Shown in pieces: positions 12,471 to 22,192 of a DNA stretch of 64,000 nucleotides. A model generated the notes under the pieces. It was given only the letters and a program-made list of their open reading frames with translations. It did not search any database and was not told the origin of the DNA. Within the stretch, counting starts at the first letter, position 1. Every line of letters begins with the position of its first letter. Source of the DNA: Tyzzerella sp. (lineage in GTDB: Bacteria > Bacillota > Clostridia > Lachnospirales > Lachnospiraceae); the NCBI GenBank assembly GCA_017416155.1, contig JAFQDE010000005.1, positions 1-64,000 on the forward strand, written 5' to 3'. The translations under genes and the position numbers were made by a program.

Positions 12471-12657
12471 TCATCCAAAAATCACCTCCCGTATTTGTTC
12501 TGCAGTTACTTCATCTAAACCAACACCATGTTTTATTGCAAAACTTGGAACCTTCAACCAACTTTTCACCACAATTAGAACAGTATATGTATTTCTTTTC
12601 TTCCGTAATTGCATCCTGCCATTTTGGATTGCTATGCTTATTTGACTTTTTCGGAAT
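12471..12657 (-). pseudogene. Zinc-ribbon protein remnant
   Basis: On the minus strand, beginning right after a stop and with no start codon, one frame reads SNKHSNPKWQDAITEEKKY followed by a CxxC zinc knuckle (YCSNCGEKLVEGSKFCNK). The frame then breaks where the second CxxC should be and resumes in another frame as HGVGLDEVTAEQIREVIFG with a stop at 12471. This looks like the tail of a zinc-ribbon domain protein that has lost its start and carries a frameshift. Confidence 0.45.
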
Positions 12658-12671
12658 TTATATAAAATATC

Positions 12672-12810
12672 TTGAATTTTATTATTAGTAGTGTTATGAT
12701 GACTATATAAAGAGAGCACCCACTCCAAAGTGGATGCCTCTCCAGTTGGTTTAAATGTCCTTACGGACACCGCCTATCCTGTTGGCCGACAGGATAGGCA
12801 TTTTTATTTT
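12672..12810 (+). ncRNA. Putative antisense RNA antitoxin of type I system, with promoter and terminator
   Basis: A near-consensus promoter is visible: TTGAAT at 12672-12677, a 17-bp spacer, TATGAT at 12695-12700, giving a start near 12707. About 100 bases on, a perfect 11-bp stem (GCCTATCCTGT with ACAGGATAGGC, 12772-12799) is followed by ATTTTTATTTT, an intrinsic terminator on the plus strand. The transcript contains no credible coding frame and runs convergently into the 3' end of the small toxin gene ending at 12804. This is the arrangement of RatA/TxpA and SR4/BsrG antitoxin RNAs. Existence of the RNA is inferred. Confidence 0.65.
12701..12743 (-). terminator. Probable terminator of the toxin mRNA
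   Basis: Stem GAGAGGCATCCACT with AGTGGGTGCTCTC (one bulge, one G-U pair), then TTTATATAG on the minus strand. It would end the toxin transcript after about 95 bases of overlap with the antisense RNA. Confidence 0.55.
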
Positions 12811-12920
12811 CGCTTCTTTCTCTTTTGGAGAAAGGTTAGCAACGCTAGTACAAACATACCAATAGCGACCATTAAGGAAGCTATGGCTAAAATCGTCGAA
12901 ACAATTTCAAAAGCTGTCAT
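12804..12920 (-). CDS. Small holin-like type I toxin peptide, 38 aa
   Basis: The peptide starts MTAFEIVSTILAIASLM, has one transmembrane helix to about residue 31 and ends in a basic tail (QKRKKRK). Length, the N-terminal MTxFE, the single helix and the charged tail match the putative holin-like toxins (Hol_Tox family, relatives of TxpA/BsrG). GGGAGGT precedes the ATG by about seven bases. Its own promoter (13007-13035), a 5' leader that can pair with the Shine-Dalgarno, and a convergent antisense RNA at the 3' end support a type I toxin. Such peptides insert into and depolarise the membrane. Toxicity is inferred from family. Confidence 0.72.
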   Translation of the reverse strand: MTAFEIVSTILAIASLMVAIGMFVLALLTFLQKRKKRK

Positions 12921-12927
12921 CACGCCA

Positions 12928-12972
12928 CCTCCCTATGTATTCCGGCAAGCCGGTTTGCATAAACTAGGGAGG
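12928..12972 (-). promoter_or_regulatory. Shine-Dalgarno-sequestering stem in toxin leader
   Basis: In the minus-strand leader CCTCCCTA (12972-12965) can pair with TAGGGAGG (12935-12928), an 8-bp stem that buries the toxin ribosome site. A self-complementary CCGGCTTGCCGG sits in the loop. Type I toxin mRNAs commonly need processing or refolding before translation. Confidence 0.65.
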
Positions 12973-13006
12973 CTACCACCCTGTCATGGGTACTCTCTGT
13001 AAGACT

Positions 13007-13035
13007 ATTTTAGCACTCGAGAGAACCTTTCACAA
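13007..13035 (-). promoter_or_regulatory. Toxin promoter
   Basis: TTGTGA at 13035-13030, a 17-bp spacer and TGC-TAAAAT with the -10 at 13012-13007 (extended -10). The start is predicted near 13000, giving a leader of about 80 bases. Confidence 0.7.
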
Positions 13036-13093
13036 GCCTATTTTAAAATTTGTCACAGAACTTTCGCTTGTCAACAAAAAAGCTGCTATCAAG

Positions 13094-13126
13094 CAAAAGC
13101 ACAGTTGCTTTTACAACTGTGCTTTA
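13094..13126 (-). terminator. Terminator of AraC-family gene
   Basis: A 12-bp perfect stem (AAAGCACAGTTG with CAACTGTGCTTT), followed on the minus strand by TTTTGCTT, 13 bases after the stop codon. Confidence 0.82.
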
Positions 13127-13138
13127 AAAATATTCCTA

Positions 13139-14005
13139 TCATGTCCGAAACTTTTTGCGATATTCAGACGGGGTCTCTCCGCTCTGTTTGCGAAACAATC
13201 TACTGAAATAGAACGGATTGTCATACCCTACGATGCTTGCAATTTCCGTAATATTGTAATCCGTAGATTTTAATAGTGTCTGTGCATTAAAAATGCGCAG
13301 AGATACTATATATTGTGCAGGAGTCGTACCTGTATACTCCCGAAAATTTCGGATAAACCATCTTACACTCATGTGAATACTTTCTGCATATTCTTCAATG
13401 TTAATGGCCTTATTATAATTCATATGGAAATAGTGAACAGCCTCATCCATTTCTTTCCTTTTGACCTGATTGTCCCCCTGTAACTTACTGCTAATCGCTC
13501 GGTGAACTCCAATAAGCAAGTTCTGAAGGTTGTTGGCAAGTACTTCTTCATAATCTTCTTTGCAGAGTTTCAGTTCTTGCAATGCCTGTTGAAAAAGACG
13601 TTTGTATTCCATAGAAGTCCCCACATAAATGGTATGTACATCATCTGTAAGGCCGTACTTTTCCAACATGCCCCTTACGGAAGCACCTGTAAAATGCATC
13701 CAATGCACTTCTGCCTTATCTGATCCGCAATAATAATAATGTTGCATTTCGCCCGGACGATAGATAATCATATTCCCGGCAGGCACAATCTCTTTCACCC
13801 CATTGAAGTAAAAATGTGCTCTTCCGGAAACAACATACAACAATTGGTAATCTAATCTGCCCCTCGGACGATAAGTAAGCAACTTTTGCCTTGTATACAT
13901 ACGATAAACCCCACAACTACTAACAATAAGTGGTACGCTGTTATCCTCAAAGTTATCATCTATATCCGGTGTTTTGTTATGCCAATAAGCGGAATCGGTG
14001 TACAT
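13139..14005 (-). CDS. AraC-family transcriptional regulator with cupin sensor
   Basis: A 288-residue regulator. I choose the ATG at 14005 (MYTDSAYWHNKTPDID) because GGAGGAG lies six bases before it; an open frame continues 14 codons upstream through a hairpin. Residues 40-140 form a cupin-type ligand domain (RGRLDYQLLYVVSGRAHFYFNG, then AGNMIIYRPGEMQHYYY). Residues 185-288 hold the two AraC helix-turn-helix motifs (INIEEYAESIHMSVRWFIRNFRE and ITEIASIVGYDNPFYFSRLFRK). It is the only intact AraC regulator near the two operator-like blocks at 9.4 and 12.4 kb, so it is a reasonable candidate to bind them, though this is unproven. Confidence 0.92.
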   Translation of the reverse strand: MYTDSAYWHNKTPDIDDNFEDNSVPLIVSSCGVYRMYTRQKLLTYRPRGRLDYQLLYVVSGRAHFYFNGVKEIVPAGNMIIYRPGEMQHYYYCGSDKAEVHWMHFTGASVRGMLEKYGLTDDVHTIYVGTSMEYKRLFQQALQELKLCKEDYEEVLANNLQNLLIGVHRAISSKLQGDNQVKRKEMDEAVHYFHMNYNKAINIEEYAESIHMSVRWFIRNFREYTGTTPAQYIVSLRIFNAQTLLKSTDYNITEIASIVGYDNPFYFSRLFRKQSGETPSEYRKKFRT

Positions 14006-14076
14006 ATTTTCTCCTCCAAAATGTTTTGAATACGGGTGTAATTCCATTTGGAACTACACCCGTTTATTTTGAAATA

Positions 14077-15192
14077 TTATTCAGTTACTTCCTCTGTTGT
14101 ACCCTCTGTCAAGCCCTCCGTTGTGCTTTCTGTTGTACCCTCTGTCGTATCTTCCTCTGCCTCCGGTTCAATTGCGTTAACCTTCAAGCCTTCTATCGTA
14201 ATTTGATCCCAGACCTTGTCATTCACTTCAACCTTAATATCTTTTTTCCATTTTTCAACAGTTTCTGTATAGAATTCTTCTTTACGCTCTTCAATGAGTT
14301 CTGCTTCTTTCGCATCCGTTGCTTCCTGATCAAACAAACTTGTTACCTGAGCTACATAGTATGCTGACTCAGTGTCAATCACGTCTGTAAAACCATTCAA
14401 TTCTAACTTATCTGCTGCTTTCACTAATGCTTCATCCAAGTCCTCACTGTCAGCACTGAAAGCTGCTTTGGTTGCTGTTGCGCTCTTTTCTTTTGCGTAT
14501 GCTTCCAGATTTCCGTTTGCTTTCGCACCATCTAACATTGCCTGTGCATCTTTTTTAAGCTGTGCAAGTTGATCATCTGTTAACTGTACTGGATTACCAG
14601 AAGCATCTGTTGAAGTTTTCGCAAACTGTACATAATACATAATCTTTTGGTCTGCTTCACCTTCTTTGATTTCCGGTGTGTGTGATGCTTTAATCGCTTC
14701 ATGCATTTTTTCAGAAATTGTAAGCAATCTTAAGTATTCTTTCACATATTTAACTTCAGCTGAAACTTTTTCTTTGACTTCGTCTTTGTTTGCTTTAACA
14801 AATGCATTTGCTGCCTCTTCAATCTTTGCTGTCTCTTCTTCCGTAAGTGCTACCTTATATTCCTCTGCATGAGCATCCAAAGCATATAATTGTTGGATAG
14901 ACTCGAGTACGCCTTTCTTCACACTTTCCTCATATGTAGTGCCGTCTTCATCGATTTCCATATCCCAGTCCATCGCATATCCATATGAAGCATACATTTC
15001 CATAGTAGATTCTTCTGATGATTGAAGATATCTGAGAACAAAATTTGCCAAACCAAGTTCAACTTTTTTGTCACCAATTGTCATGACAATCTCTTTGTTA
15101 TCAATTGGGTTCTGTTTTTTACAACCTGTAAAGGCTGTTATAGAAAGCGCTGCTACTGCAACGAGTGCAACTAATTTTTTTAATGATTTCAT
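14077..15192 (-). CDS. PrsA/SurA-like foldase lipoprotein
   Basis: A 371-residue exported protein with lipobox FTGC (Cys24). An N-terminal helical SurA_N-like region (about 30-165) is followed by a possible PPIase-like segment (about 170-290; MYYVQFAKTSTD, ADKLELNGFTDVIDTESAYYVAQV) that has drifted from classical parvulin signatures. The last 25 residues are a low-complexity Thr/Glu tail of TTEGTTE repeats. It lies 49 bases after mfd; mfd followed by a PrsA-like gene is common in Lachnospiraceae. Probable role is folding of exported proteins at the membrane; isomerase activity is uncertain. An inverted repeat (ACGGGTGTA/TACACCCGT, 14032-14065) after the stop may terminate it but lacks a strong T-run. 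Confidence 0.78.
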   Translation of the reverse strand: MKSLKKLVALVAVAALSITAFTGCKKQNPIDNKEIVMTIGDKKVELGLANFVLRYLQSSEESTMEMYASYGYAMDWDMEIDEDGTTYEESVKKGVLESIQQLYALDAHAEEYKVALTEEETAKIEEAANAFVKANKDEVKEKVSAEVKYVKEYLRLLTISEKMHEAIKASHTPEIKEGEADQKIMYYVQFAKTSTDASGNPVQLTDDQLAQLKKDAQAMLDGAKANGNLEAYAKEKSATATKAAFSADSEDLDEALVKAADKLELNGFTDVIDTESAYYVAQVTSLFDQEATDAKEAELIEERKEEFYTETVEKWKKDIKVEVNDKVWDQITIEGLKVNAIEPEAEEDTTEGTTESTTEGLTEGTTEEVTE

Positions 15193-15241
15193 GAATAAAT
15201 CCTCCTTTGTGCTTCTAACATCATATTATAACGCTTTTTCC

Positions 15242-18200
15242 CTAATCAAGCAATGTTTTTATTTCATTTAACACATTTTTCACAAGTTCCAGTACATCCT
15301 CGTCCTTTTCTTTCTTGTTCTTTGAGAGTTTCTGATAAGTGAAGTACGGATTGGTGTCTACCGTAAACTTCAGATTCCCTTTAAATTTCTCAATTAACAT
15401 CGGGATTCGCTCCACATGTACCTTTGCCTTCTCGTACATGGTAAACTTAAATACCTCACCCTTCTGCTCGACACTGACTACATACGCACTGTGAGCCAAC
15501 GATTTTAATAAAGCAATGGAAAGCAACTGCTGTACCTTCTTCGGAACATCTCCAAATCGGTCAATCAGTTCCTCCAACATATCGTCCATCTCTTCTTCAT
15601 TTTCAATAGAAGCAATACGTTTATAAATGTCCAGTTTCTGATATTCATTTGGTATATAAGATGCCGGAATAAATGCGTCCACATTCAAATCTACCGTAGT
15701 AGTAGTATATGGCTCCTCCTCTAATTCTCCTTTGAGATGCTTCACCGCTTCATTTAACATCTTACAATAAAGGTCATAGCCCACAGCTTCCATATGTCCA
15801 TGTTGCTCGGCTCCCAACAAATTACCCGCACCGCGAATTTCCAAATCGCGCATCGCAATTTTAAATCCGGAACCTAGGTCAGTAAATTCACGAATCGCTG
15901 ATAGTCGCTTTTCTGCAACCTCCTTAAGCAGTTTATCTCTGCGATACATCAAAAACGCATATGCCATGCGATTAGAACGCCCCACACGTCCACGAAGCTG
16001 ATACATCTGTGAAAGTCCCAACTGGTCTGCATCGTGAATAATCATGGTATTGGCATTGGAAATATCAAGTCCGGTCTCAATAATAGTAGTAGAAACCAAA
16101 ACATCAATCTCTCCATTAATGAAATCAAGCATAATATTTTCCAGTTTATGTTCCTTCATTTGACCATGCGCATAAGCAACATTTGCCTCCGGAACAAGTT
16201 TCTGAATTTTAGCTGCAATCTCATCAATATCTTTTACCTTATTATAGACATAGTAAACCTGCCCCTGACGTGAAAGCTCTCTCTGAATTGCCTCGCGTAC
16301 CATCTCGTCATTATATTCCATAACATAGGTCTGTATTGGCATGCGGTCATTCGGTGCTTCCTCAAGAACACTCATGTCCCGAATTCCAATCAGACTCATG
16401 TGAAGAGTTCTCGGAATTGGCGTTGCTGTCAGAGTCATAACATCAATATTTTCTTTCAACTTCTTAATTTTTTCTTTGTGTTGAACACCAAAACGTTGCT
16501 CCTCATCAATGATAAGAAGTCCCAGATCCTTGAACTCCATGTCATCACTGAGGACGCGATGTGTTCCGATCACAATATCTACAAGACCACGTTTGGTATC
16601 TTCTATCGTCTTTTTCTGCTGAGCAGATGAACGAAAACGGCACATCAAATCTACGCGTACCGGAAATTCCTTCATGCGTTGCATAAATGTATTATAGTGC
16701 TGTTGTGCAAGAATTGTCGTCGGCACCAAATACACAACCTGTTTATTTTCCTGTACTGCCTTGAATGCCGCACGAATTGCTATCTCTGTCTTACCATATC
16801 CCACGTCACCGCAGATAAGACGATCCATGATTTTAGTGCTCTCCATATCTCGCTTAACAGCTTCGATGGCGAGGAGCTGGTCATCCGTTTCCTCAAACGG
16901 AAACATTTCCTCAAACTCTCTCTGCCATACGGTATCTTTCCCGTAGATAAAGCCTTCCTTTTCCTGTCTCGCCGCATAGAGTTGCACCAAATCTTTCGCA
17001 ATCTCCTTAACCGCACCGCGCACTCTGGTCTTTGTCTTGTCCCATTCCTGACCACCGAGGCGATTAAGTTTCGGTTTTTTCGCATCCGCACTTGCATATT
17101 TTTGAATCAAATCCAGTTGGGTTGCGGGAATATAAAGATTGCCCCCGCCCGCATAAGATATTTTCATATAATCCTTTGCGACCTTGTCTACCTCTATTTT
17201 CTCTATGCCCTGATAAATACCGAGACCATGATTTTCATGTACAACATAATCGCCGGCTTTTAATTCCGTAAAATTTAATATCTTCTGACCCTCGTAGGTC
17301 TTGCGTTTCTTCTTTTTCTTTGTCTTGCCGAAAATATCAGTCTCAGAGATGACCATAAACTTCAGCATCGGATACTCATAGCCTTCTGCTACATGACCAT
17401 AGGTAACCATAATCTCGCCGTCCTGCACCTCGCGCTCCATATCCTCACTATAAAAACTGCTCAAATTATAATCGCGCAAATCTTCTGCAAGACGCTTTGC
17501 TCTCGTCTTGGAACCCGACAATAAGACAACTCGATACCCACTTCTCTTCAGACGTTTCAAATCTCTGGTGAGCATCTCAAAACTGTTATTGTAAGGATTC
17601 ACACTCTTGCTTTGCAAATGAAATACTTCTTTGGCCCGAAGTTCCTTACATTTCATCTCCAATGCAGAAAACGCAATGCAAGAAAAATGACTTATCTTAT
17701 CTGCAATCTCTTTTGTCGTAAACAATTTCATTTCTTCATCACACACGTCTAATCCACTTTCAAAACGATTCGCCTGTGCCTGTATAAATTCTGACTCTAC
17801 TCCATCACCCTTCTCAATCAGACGGATAGGCTCATCAAGAAACATAATAGTTTCTTTAGAATCAAAATAATCCGCAAAAGATACTCTTTTTGCTTCTTCT
17901 TCCGGGAAATCACTTGCCGGATAGATTGTAATCTCTTGTAAGTTCTCAATTGAGCGCTGACTTTCCACATCAAAGGTTCTGATTGAGTCGATTTCATCTC
18001 CCCAAAGTTCCAGACGAATCGGAACCTCTTCCGTAAGTGGATAAATATCCAAAATTCCACCTCTTACTGCAAACTGTCCCGGTCCTTCAATTTGTTCCTC
18101 TCTGTCATATCCCAAAAGTATCATATCGTTTTTGATTGCTTCAAAATCCACCACATCTCCTAGCCTGAATGTGCGGATTCTCTCTTGCATCTTTTCAAGA

Positions 18201-18583
18201 GGTAGAATCGCATCCATAAATCCATCGAAACTTATGACAATCGTCGCACCTCGTCCTTCCATAATGGCCTGAAAGACTTCCATTCGCTGTTTCAATAAAT
18301 ATTTTCCACGAAGGTCTGCCTGATAAAAAAGCAAATCCTTTGCCGGATACTGATAGACATCAGAATCTAAAAATCGATATTCTTCATATATTTGTTTGGC
18401 TTTCATCTCACTGGAAACAGCGATGATTTTGTAATCAAAACCATCGCCAAGTGCATACATCATATGAGTTTTCTGGGAATTCACACAACCTGCAAATTGA
18501 AGAATTCCTGTTTCTTGTTTCCGCTTTTTTAATACTGTCTCAAATTCTGCCAGCTCTGTAAGCGGTGTAATCAATGCCTGCAT
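15242..18583 (-). CDS. mfd: Transcription-repair coupling factor Mfd
   Basis: 1113 residues, typical length. The UvrB-homology region is N-terminal. The RNA-polymerase-interacting domain ([20 protein letters not shown]) is central. The SF2 translocase follows with Walker A GDVGYGKT, the DEEQRFGV box and GRVGRSNR. The C-terminal TRCF domain follows. It displaces stalled RNA polymerase and recruits UvrA in the cytoplasm. It sits four bases after pth in the usual pth-mfd order. Confidence 0.98.
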   Translation of the reverse strand: MQALITPLTELAEFETVLKKRKQETGILQFAGCVNSQKTHMMYALGDGFDYKIIAVSSEMKAKQIYEEYRFLDSDVYQYPAKDLLFYQADLRGKYLLKQRMEVFQAIMEGRGATIVISFDGFMDAILPLEKMQERIRTFRLGDVVDFEAIKNDMILLGYDREEQIEGPGQFAVRGGILDIYPLTEEVPIRLELWGDEIDSIRTFDVESQRSIENLQEITIYPASDFPEEEAKRVSFADYFDSKETIMFLDEPIRLIEKGDGVESEFIQAQANRFESGLDVCDEEMKLFTTKEIADKISHFSCIAFSALEMKCKELRAKEVFHLQSKSVNPYNNSFEMLTRDLKRLKRSGYRVVLLSGSKTRAKRLAEDLRDYNLSSFYSEDMEREVQDGEIMVTYGHVAEGYEYPMLKFMVISETDIFGKTKKKKKRKTYEGQKILNFTELKAGDYVVHENHGLGIYQGIEKIEVDKVAKDYMKISYAGGGNLYIPATQLDLIQKYASADAKKPKLNRLGGQEWDKTKTRVRGAVKEIAKDLVQLYAARQEKEGFIYGKDTVWQREFEEMFPFEETDDQLLAIEAVKRDMESTKIMDRLICGDVGYGKTEIAIRAAFKAVQENKQVVYLVPTTILAQQHYNTFMQRMKEFPVRVDLMCRFRSSAQQKKTIEDTKRGLVDIVIGTHRVLSDDMEFKDLGLLIIDEEQRFGVQHKEKIKKLKENIDVMTLTATPIPRTLHMSLIGIRDMSVLEEAPNDRMPIQTYVMEYNDEMVREAIQRELSRQGQVYYVYNKVKDIDEIAAKIQKLVPEANVAYAHGQMKEHKLENIMLDFINGEIDVLVSTTIIETGLDISNANTMIIHDADQLGLSQMYQLRGRVGRSNRMAYAFLMYRRDKLLKEVAEKRLSAIREFTDLGSGFKIAMRDLEIRGAGNLLGAEQHGHMEAVGYDLYCKMLNEAVKHLKGELEEEPYTTTTVDLNVDAFIPASYIPNEYQKLDIYKRIASIENEEEMDDMLEELIDRFGDVPKKVQQLLSIALLKSLAHSAYVVSVEQKGEVFKFTMYEKAKVHVERIPMLIEKFKGNLKFTVDTNPYFTYQKLSKNKKEKDEDVLELVKNVLNEIKTLLD

Positions 18584-18586
18584 TCT

Positions 18587-19168
18587 CTACTCCTTTGCGG
18601 CCACCTTCTTATTAAATACATTCATTGCTGCATCAATATCGCCTCGCACAATCATTTCGATTGCTTCTATGGCATTCTTATATCCGTCTTGCATAACCTC
18701 TCGCTCTGCCTTTGAAAAATGTCCGAGCACATAGTCTGCGAGATCATACTCCTTTGGTTTTTCTCCGACACCAACCTTGATACGTTGAAACACAGTATGA
18801 CCAAGATGCTGAATAATATTCTTAATTCCGTTGTGTCCACCTGCACTTCCCTTTTTTCGAATACGCAACTGGCCTACATCCAAACTGATATCATCAAAAA
18901 TCACAAGTAGTTCCGTCTCTGTATCTACCTTATAATAATCAAGCAATCCTCTGACACTCTCACCGCTGAGATTCATATAGGTTTGCGGTTTCACAAGAAG
19001 AACCTTCTGTCCCTCTATAATTCCTTTTCCACAATACGCCCGTTTCTCGCGGTCTGTCACTGATATATTATATTTGTCCGCAAGTGCATCTATGATATCA
19101 AATCCAACGTTATGGCGTGTGCCTTCGTATTCTTTTGTCGGATTCCCCAGTCCTACAATAATAAACAT
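18587..19168 (-). CDS. pth: Peptidyl-tRNA hydrolase
   Basis: 193 residues starting MFIIVGLGNPTKEYEGTRHNVGFD, with AGAGGTG upstream. The open frame extends 33 codons further but the conserved start fixes 19168. The catalytic His in TRHNVGF, the Asn in QTYMNLSG and the Asp in VIFDDISL are present. It releases tRNA from peptidyl-tRNA dropped by ribosomes. First gene of the pth-mfd-foldase unit. Confidence 0.97.
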   Translation of the reverse strand: MFIIVGLGNPTKEYEGTRHNVGFDIIDALADKYNISVTDREKRAYCGKGIIEGQKVLLVKPQTYMNLSGESVRGLLDYYKVDTETELLVIFDDISLDVGQLRIRKKGSAGGHNGIKNIIQHLGHTVFQRIKVGVGEKPKEYDLADYVLGHFSKAEREVMQDGYKNAIEAIEMIVRGDIDAAMNVFNKKVAAKE

Positions 19169-19303
19169 TTCTACACCTCTTTTTTCTTCTGCTTCTCCTA
19201 TTTTACAAGAATGTTGTCTATTTGTCACGCAAAAGCCATGAATAAATTTCCTAATCTTTACATACATTATAAAAAAACAGATTTTATACCTTAGGAGGCA
19301 CTT

Positions 19304-19735
19304 ATGAGTTCTAAGACGAAAATTGTTGTCTTACACATGAAAGAAATTATCTACACTGCCGTTTTTATAGCACTCGGCATTATTTTAATTATATTGTTGG
19401 CATTTATGTTCATTCCTAAAAAGGGAAAAGAAGTAGATTCTAAGGCAAAGTACACACCGGGCATCTATACTTCTACTGTCTCACTTAATAATACGAACCT
19501 AGAGGTTGAGGTTGTGGTAGATACTTCCCACATCAACGCAATCCGCATCAGTAACCTTGATGAAGCTGTGACAACCATGTATCCACTTGTGCAACCAACA
19601 GTGGAATATATAGCCAAGCAGATTTATGAGACACAGTCTCTCGAAGACATTTCATATAATGAAGACAGCCCATACACCTCACAAATTATTATAAATGCAA
19701 TTGAGGACGCTTTATTAAAAGGAAAAGTTGAATAA
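19304..19735 (+). CDS. Membrane-anchored protein with FMN-binding-like domain
   Basis: 143 residues; TAGGAGG precedes the ATG. One N-terminal transmembrane helix (residues 13-35) leads to an extracytoplasmic domain beginning YTPGIYTSTVSL. The pattern of short strands, an HINAIRISNLDEA segment and a terminal YTSQIIINAIEDAL is reminiscent of FMN-binding domains (which carry SGATYTS), though the flavinylation threonine motif is not intact. Function is unknown. It lies 58 bases before uraA in the same direction. Confidence 0.72.
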   Translation: MSSKTKIVVLHMKEIIYTAVFIALGIILIILLAFMFIPKKGKEVDSKAKYTPGIYTSTVSLNNTNLEVEVVVDTSHINAIRISNLDEAVTTMYPLVQPTVEYIAKQIYETQSLEDISYNEDSPYTSQIIINAIEDALLKGKVE

Positions 19736-19793
19736 TTTTTCGTTTTGTGGTACGATTGCAAAAGAGAAAATTTTCTAAAGGAGAAAGAAAAAA

Positions 19794-21152
19794 ATGAACA
19801 AAGAAACGCACGAAGGCATCTATGATGTCAAACAACTCGGTGCCGGTAAAACAATTGTTCTCGGACTTCAACATTTATTTGCAATGTTCGGTGCAACAGT
19901 TCTGGTACCGCTTCTTACCGGTTTGGATGTTTCTACGACATTGCTTTTTGCTGGTCTTGGAACACTCCTCTTCCACCTTGTAACAAAAGGTAAGGTTCCG
20001 GCATTTTTAGGTTCTTCTTTCGCATTCCTCGGCGGATATTTTGCAATTGCCCCGATTTTGGAAGACGGAAGCAGCAACGTAGAAACGATTCCTTACGCAT
20101 GCTTCGGTGTGGCATGTGCCGGATTACTCTATCTTGTTCTTGCAGCGCTGATTAAATTATTCTCTGCAGGAAAGATCATGAAATTCTTCCCACCGATTGT
20201 AACAGGACCAATCATCATTGCAATCGGACTTACTCTTTCGCAGTCTGCAATCGACAATTGTTCTTCCAACTGGCCGATTGCTTTGGTTGCGATTATCGCT
20301 GTAATCATCTGCAATATCTTTGGTAAAGGCATGGTTAAGATTGTTCCGATTCTCATCGGTGTTGCTGCTTCATATATTGTAGCAATCTGCATGGGCAAAG
20401 TTGATTTCTCAGGTGTTGCAAGTGCACCTTGGATCGGTCTTCCAATTCACAAGGAGATGACAGTTCTCGGAATGTTCAACAACTTTGATGCATCAAAAAT
20501 GATTACTGCAATCATCACCATTATGCCAATCGCTCTTGCGACTATCGTAGAGCATATCGGAGATATCTCTGCTATTTCTTCTACAACAGGCAGAAATTAT
20601 ATCAAGGAACCGGGACTTCACAGAACCTTACTTGGTGATGGTCTTGCAACAATCGTAGCTTCACTCTTCGGAGCTCCTGCAAACACAACATACGGCGAGA
20701 ACACAGGTGTATTAAACCTTTCCAAAGTGTATGACCCATTTGTAGTGAGACTTGCAGCATACTTTGCTGTATTCTTCTCATTCTGCCCTAAATTCTCTGC
20801 AGTGATTCAGTCAATGCCAACTGCTACAGTAGGTGGTATTTCACTTATTCTTTACGGTATGATTTCGGCAGTCGGTGTTCGCAACGTAGTTGAAAACAAA
20901 GTAGACTTTACAAAATCACGCAACGTTATCATCGCAGCTTTGATTCTGGTACTCTCAATCGGTATCAACTATAGTGCTGCAGGCGCAATCGCATTCCAGA
21001 TTGGCAAGATTACAATCAGCCTTTCAGGTCTTGCAGTTGGTGCTCTGGTAGGTATTATCCTGAACGCAATTCTTCCTGGCAAAGATTATGTTTTTGACAC
21101 AGAAGAACCACAGGATACAGGAGTAGATTTTGAAGTTGGTGGACGCAACTAA
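19794..21152 (+). CDS. uraA: Uracil/xanthine permease (NCS2 family)
   Basis: 452 residues, about 12-14 membrane segments. NCS2 features are visible: QHLFAMFGATVLVP near the N-terminus, the transport-site region EHIGDISAISSTTGRN, and the NTTYGENTGVL signature. It imports uracil (or a related nucleobase) with protons. upp, which would convert uracil to UMP, lies 100 bases away on the other strand, supporting a uracil role. AAGGAGA precedes the start. No PyrR-type attenuator was recognised in the 58-base leader. Confidence 0.93.
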   Translation: MNKETHEGIYDVKQLGAGKTIVLGLQHLFAMFGATVLVPLLTGLDVSTTLLFAGLGTLLFHLVTKGKVPAFLGSSFAFLGGYFAIAPILEDGSSNVETIPYACFGVACAGLLYLVLAALIKLFSAGKIMKFFPPIVTGPIIIAIGLTLSQSAIDNCSSNWPIALVAIIAVIICNIFGKGMVKIVPILIGVAASYIVAICMGKVDFSGVASAPWIGLPIHKEMTVLGMFNNFDASKMITAIITIMPIALATIVEHIGDISAISSTTGRNYIKEPGLHRTLLGDGLATIVASLFGAPANTTYGENTGVLNLSKVYDPFVVRLAAYFAVFFSFCPKFSAVIQSMPTATVGGISLILYGMISAVGVRNVVENKVDFTKSRNVIIAALILVLSIGINYSAAGAIAFQIGKITISLSGLAVGALVGIILNAILPGKDYVFDTEEPQDTGVDFEVGGRN

Positions 21153-21172
21153 TTAAATAAAAGACATACAAA

Positions 21173-21209
21173 AACTTCCGCTGTTTGTTCATAACAACGG
21201 AAGTTTTTT
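21173..21209 (+). terminator. uraA terminator
   Basis: Stem AACTTCCG / CGGAAGTT with extra inner pairs, followed by TTTTTTG on the plus strand. Confidence 0.85.
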
Positions 21210-21255
21210 GTTGTATTATTCAATTCAGGTTCTAGATCGAAAGTAGGTCCTCAAT

Positions 21256-21897
21256 TTATTTTGTTCCGAAAATTCTGTCTCCGGCATCCCCAAGACCTGG
21301 ACAGATATATGCATTTTCATTTAACTGTCTGTCCAGATTACCGATGAAAATCTTCACATCCGGATGCGCTTTCTGAAGTTTTTCCACACCTTCCGGTGCT
21401 GCAATCACACACATAAATGTGATATCTTTTCCACCGTGTTGCTTAATAAAGTCAATCGCTGCCACTGCTGAACCACCGGTTGCAAGCATTGGGTCTACAA
21501 CGAAGATTTTACGTTGCTCAATCGGTGCTGGAAGTTTGCAGTAATACTCATGAGGCTCATGTGTCTCCTCGTCGCGGTAAAGGCCGATATGACCGATTTT
21601 AGCTGCAGGCATAAGTTTTAACAAACCTCCAACCAGTCCAAGTCCTGCACGTAAGATAGGCACAATTGCCGGCTTCTTACCTGCAATCACAGGGCAGTTT
21701 GCCTTTTCAATCGGTGTCTCCACTTCAACCTCTTCTAATTCCAAATCTCTGAGGGCTTCATATCCCATCAGCATTGCTATTTCTTCCACGATAGCACGAA
21801 ACTCATTGGTTCCTGTTTCCTTGTTTCTCAGCATTGTAATCTTGTGTTTAATCAATGGGTGTTCACAGATTACAATATTCTCATTTCCATTGTACAT
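21256..21897 (-). CDS. upp: Uracil phosphoribosyltransferase
   Basis: 213 residues starting [26 protein letters not shown] lies upstream and fixes 21897 over the codon 12 positions further out. The PRPP-binding motif [12 protein letters not shown] and the uracil-binding C-terminal [12 protein letters not shown] are both present. It makes UMP from uracil and PRPP. It is the last gene of a unit with an 87-residue protein and a HAD phosphatase, and lies opposite uraA. Confidence 0.97.
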   Translation of the reverse strand: MYNGNENIVICEHPLIKHKITMLRNKETGTNEFRAIVEEIAMLMGYEALRDLELEEVEVETPIEKANCPVIAGKKPAIVPILRAGLGLVGGLLKLMPAAKIGHIGLYRDEETHEPHEYYCKLPAPIEQRKIFVVDPMLATGGSAVAAIDFIKQHGGKDITFMCVIAAPEGVEKLQKAHPDVKIFIGNLDRQLNENAYICPGLGDAGDRIFGTK

Positions 21898-21922
21898 TTT
21901 CTTGTCTTCCTTTTCTTTTATT

Positions 21923-22186
21923 TTATCCCTCAACTACGAGGTATCTTCCACTTGGAAGTGCAAATACTTCCGATGCCTCTTCTAAGTCCTCATCTGACAT
22001 ATAAGAAATATCCGCTCCATTTTCATCAAAATACTCTCTCACTTCTTTCAGAGAATCCACCACAACTGCCATGCAGTCCTCTAAAAACGCTTCTGCTTCA
22101 TCCAAACTCTCTACCACTGGCTCTTCAAATAATTGTAATTGCTTCTTCAAAAATACTTTCAAACATTCTTCATCATATTCGTACAT
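21923..22186 (-). CDS. Conserved small acidic protein of unknown function
   Basis: An 87-residue, very acidic protein with predicted helices ([38 protein letters not shown]) and a C-terminal [16 protein letters not shown] precedes the ATG. It is wedged between the HAD phosphatase (6 bases upstream) and upp (25 bases downstream), so it is co-transcribed. I do not recognise a family; small acidic CDS of this kind are frequent in Lachnospiraceae. Confidence 0.7.
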   Translation of the reverse strand: MYEYDEECLKVFLKKQLQLFEEPVVESLDEAEAFLEDCMAVVVDSLKEVREYFDENGADISYMSDEDLEEASEVFALPSGRYLVVEG

Positions 22187-22192
22187 ATTCTT

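Noticed and set aside
12471-12770. A 99-residue minus-strand open frame as a real gene
   Set aside because: It runs through the antisense RNA promoter and both hairpins, and the meaningful zinc-ribbon signal is in a different frame for most of its length.
14032-14065. Inverted repeat ACGGGTGTA/TACACCCGT as a confident terminator
   Set aside because: It lies in a plausible place after the foldase gene but no clear T-run follows on the minus strand, so it is only mentioned in that gene's entry.
14077-14150. Thr/Glu repeat tail of the foldase as a tandem DNA repeat of interest
   Set aside because: It is a short low-complexity linker coded by degenerate repeats, common in clostridial lipoproteins.
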